Source: UBA8516 sp035455245 (GTDB lineage: Archaea; Thermoproteota; Nitrososphaeria; Nitrososphaerales; Nitrosopumilaceae). From it: DNA of 15,413 nt. Positions 14,729-15,413 of the stretch are shown here, piece by piece. The notes beneath the pieces are model-generated. The model was not told where the DNA came from. It searched no databases and worked only from the letters and a program-made list of their open reading frames with translations. Made by a program: the position numbers and the translations under genes. Every line of letters begins with the position of its first letter. Position 1 is the stretch's first letter. Where the stretch lies: assembly GCA_035455245.1 (NCBI GenBank), contig DATIFN010000034.1, positions 1-15,413 on the forward strand. The letters run 5' to 3'.

Positions 14729-15413
14729 TGAACTTCAAAAAAAGAAGTCTTGTTCAGAATGTTTCAACTTTGTTGTTACTTGGAATAGTAATAAGTTTCA
14801 CAATGACAGCACTATTTCATCCAATTTCAGTTGCCGGAGCTCCTGTAACACAAATGTCTGATACGACTCAGAGTAAGGGTTTGCTAATTTATAGCGGGAG
14901 ACAAATAACTGCTGAATACGTTACCACAACTTCTCAACTCGTTGGGGATAACATTGATAGTATTACTTTACGTCTTCAAAAAGTTGGCGCACCAATTGGT
15001 AATGCTCAGATAGGAGTATTCAATCCTGATGGAAGTGTCAAACAGCTTTTTGGAACACAAGATGTTGCAACTCTACCGGGCGCCTACCAAGACTTTGAAT
15101 TTAAGTTATCGAATTTTAGTTTTTATACAATACAATCAGGTGATAGAATAGGTATCCAGTACACTGGGGGAAGCTCGACAGCAGGGGTTAATGTGATGAC
15201 AGATACAAAAAATGCTGACCCATTTGATGGAAACAGATCATATCGTACACAATTTGGACCTGCATGGGTCGACAGTGTTCGTGAAGATATGTACATGATT
15301 CTAGTATGGACTCCTCAGGATGCATCCTCTCCCACAGTATCAAGTGTATCCTCAACAAATGCTGACGGTACATACACTACTGGTAATACTGTTGCAGTTA
15401 CTGTAACCTTTAA
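14728..15413 (+). CDS. N-terminal part of a large secreted protein with jelly-roll and Ig-like repeat (3' partial)
   Basis: ATG 14728 opens a frame that runs without a stop to the window end, 228 full codons. It begins with a clear Sec signal peptide (MNFKKRS, hydrophobic LLLLGIVISFTM, probable cleavage after VAGA near residue 38). Residues about 45-195 look like a jelly-roll domain (SITLRLQKVGAPIGNAQIGVFNPDG; GDRIGIQYTGG). From about 198 a tandem Ig-like or cadherin-like repeat begins (SVSSTNADGTYTTGNTVAVTVTF), a unit typical of long bacterial and archaeal surface proteins with many copies, so the complete protein is probably much larger. It overlaps the upstream stop codon by one base. Its size, C-terminal anchor and any sorting motif lie outside the window. 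Confidence 0.85.
   Translation, partial: MNFKKRSLVQNVSTLLLLGIVISFTMTALFHPISVAGAPVTQMSDTTQSKGLLIYSGRQITAEYVTTTSQLVGDNIDSITLRLQKVGAPIGNAQIGVFNPDGSVKQLFGTQDVATLPGAYQDFEFKLSNFSFYTIQSGDRIGIQYTGGSSTAGVNVMTDTKNADPFDGNRSYRTQFGPAWVDSVREDMYMILVWTPQDASSPTVSSVSSTNADGTYTTGNTVAVTVTF

Noticed and set aside
14664..14861. Plus-strand 65-codon frame spanning the last gene junction
   Set aside because: It is out of frame with two well-supported overlapping genes.

Overview
The window looks like a chromosomal segment of an ammonia-oxidising archaeon of the Nitrososphaeria (Thaumarchaeota), most likely a low-GC Nitrosopumilales-type genome. This rests on the mix of archaeal housekeeping genes (DRG-type GTPase with TGS domain, UPF0248/DUF504 protein, archaeal-type phosphoglycolate phosphatase, archaeal ArgRS and TrmI), on AT-rich archaeal promoters with TATA-like boxes and short leaders, and on large secreted proteins with CFI-box and degenerate NodB domains of a style I associate with this group. 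The lineage call is inference from protein families; no rRNA is present.

Layout. (1) 1-1047: the 3' end of a large, probably surface-exposed beta-rich protein that enters from outside the window. (2) 1246-3823: three same-strand accessory genes: a single-pass membrane protein, a collagen-like protein with 110 uninterrupted Gly-X-Y triplets, and a small unknown protein. (3) 3891-5701, minus strand: UPF0248, the DRG GTPase, a small zinc-ribbon protein, and a 46-residue Arg/Lys/Ala/Val repeat protein ending at a hairpin terminator shared with the convergent plus-strand genes. (4) 5785-9264, plus strand: phosphoglycolate phosphatase, arginyl-tRNA synthetase and TrmI tRNA m1A methyltransferase. 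One TATA-like element between 5701 and 5785 could serve both divergent units. (5) 9265-9769: AT-rich non-coding gap. (6) 9770-15413: an envelope and secretion block: a signal-peptide protein with Ig-like domains, a NodB fold that appears to have lost its metal histidines, and a C-terminal CFI-box; a Tat-exported galactose/glyoxal-oxidase-like protein that keeps every copper-radical residue I can align; a membrane-anchored beta-sandwich protein; and the start of a large secreted protein with Ig-like repeats.

How the genes fit together. The central part is translation and housekeeping. Both flanks are cell-surface or accessory genes. The last three genes look like one transcription unit (53-nt gap, then a 1-nt TAATG overlap, with strong GGAGG ribosome-binding sites) and suggest an extracellular redox or glycan-modifying module. 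The most unusual items are the copper radical oxidase candidate, the archaeal collagen-like protein without a signal peptide, and the tiny basic repeat protein on the minus strand.

No tRNA, rRNA, insertion sequence or CRISPR array was seen. All statements are by eye; no searches or structure predictions were run.
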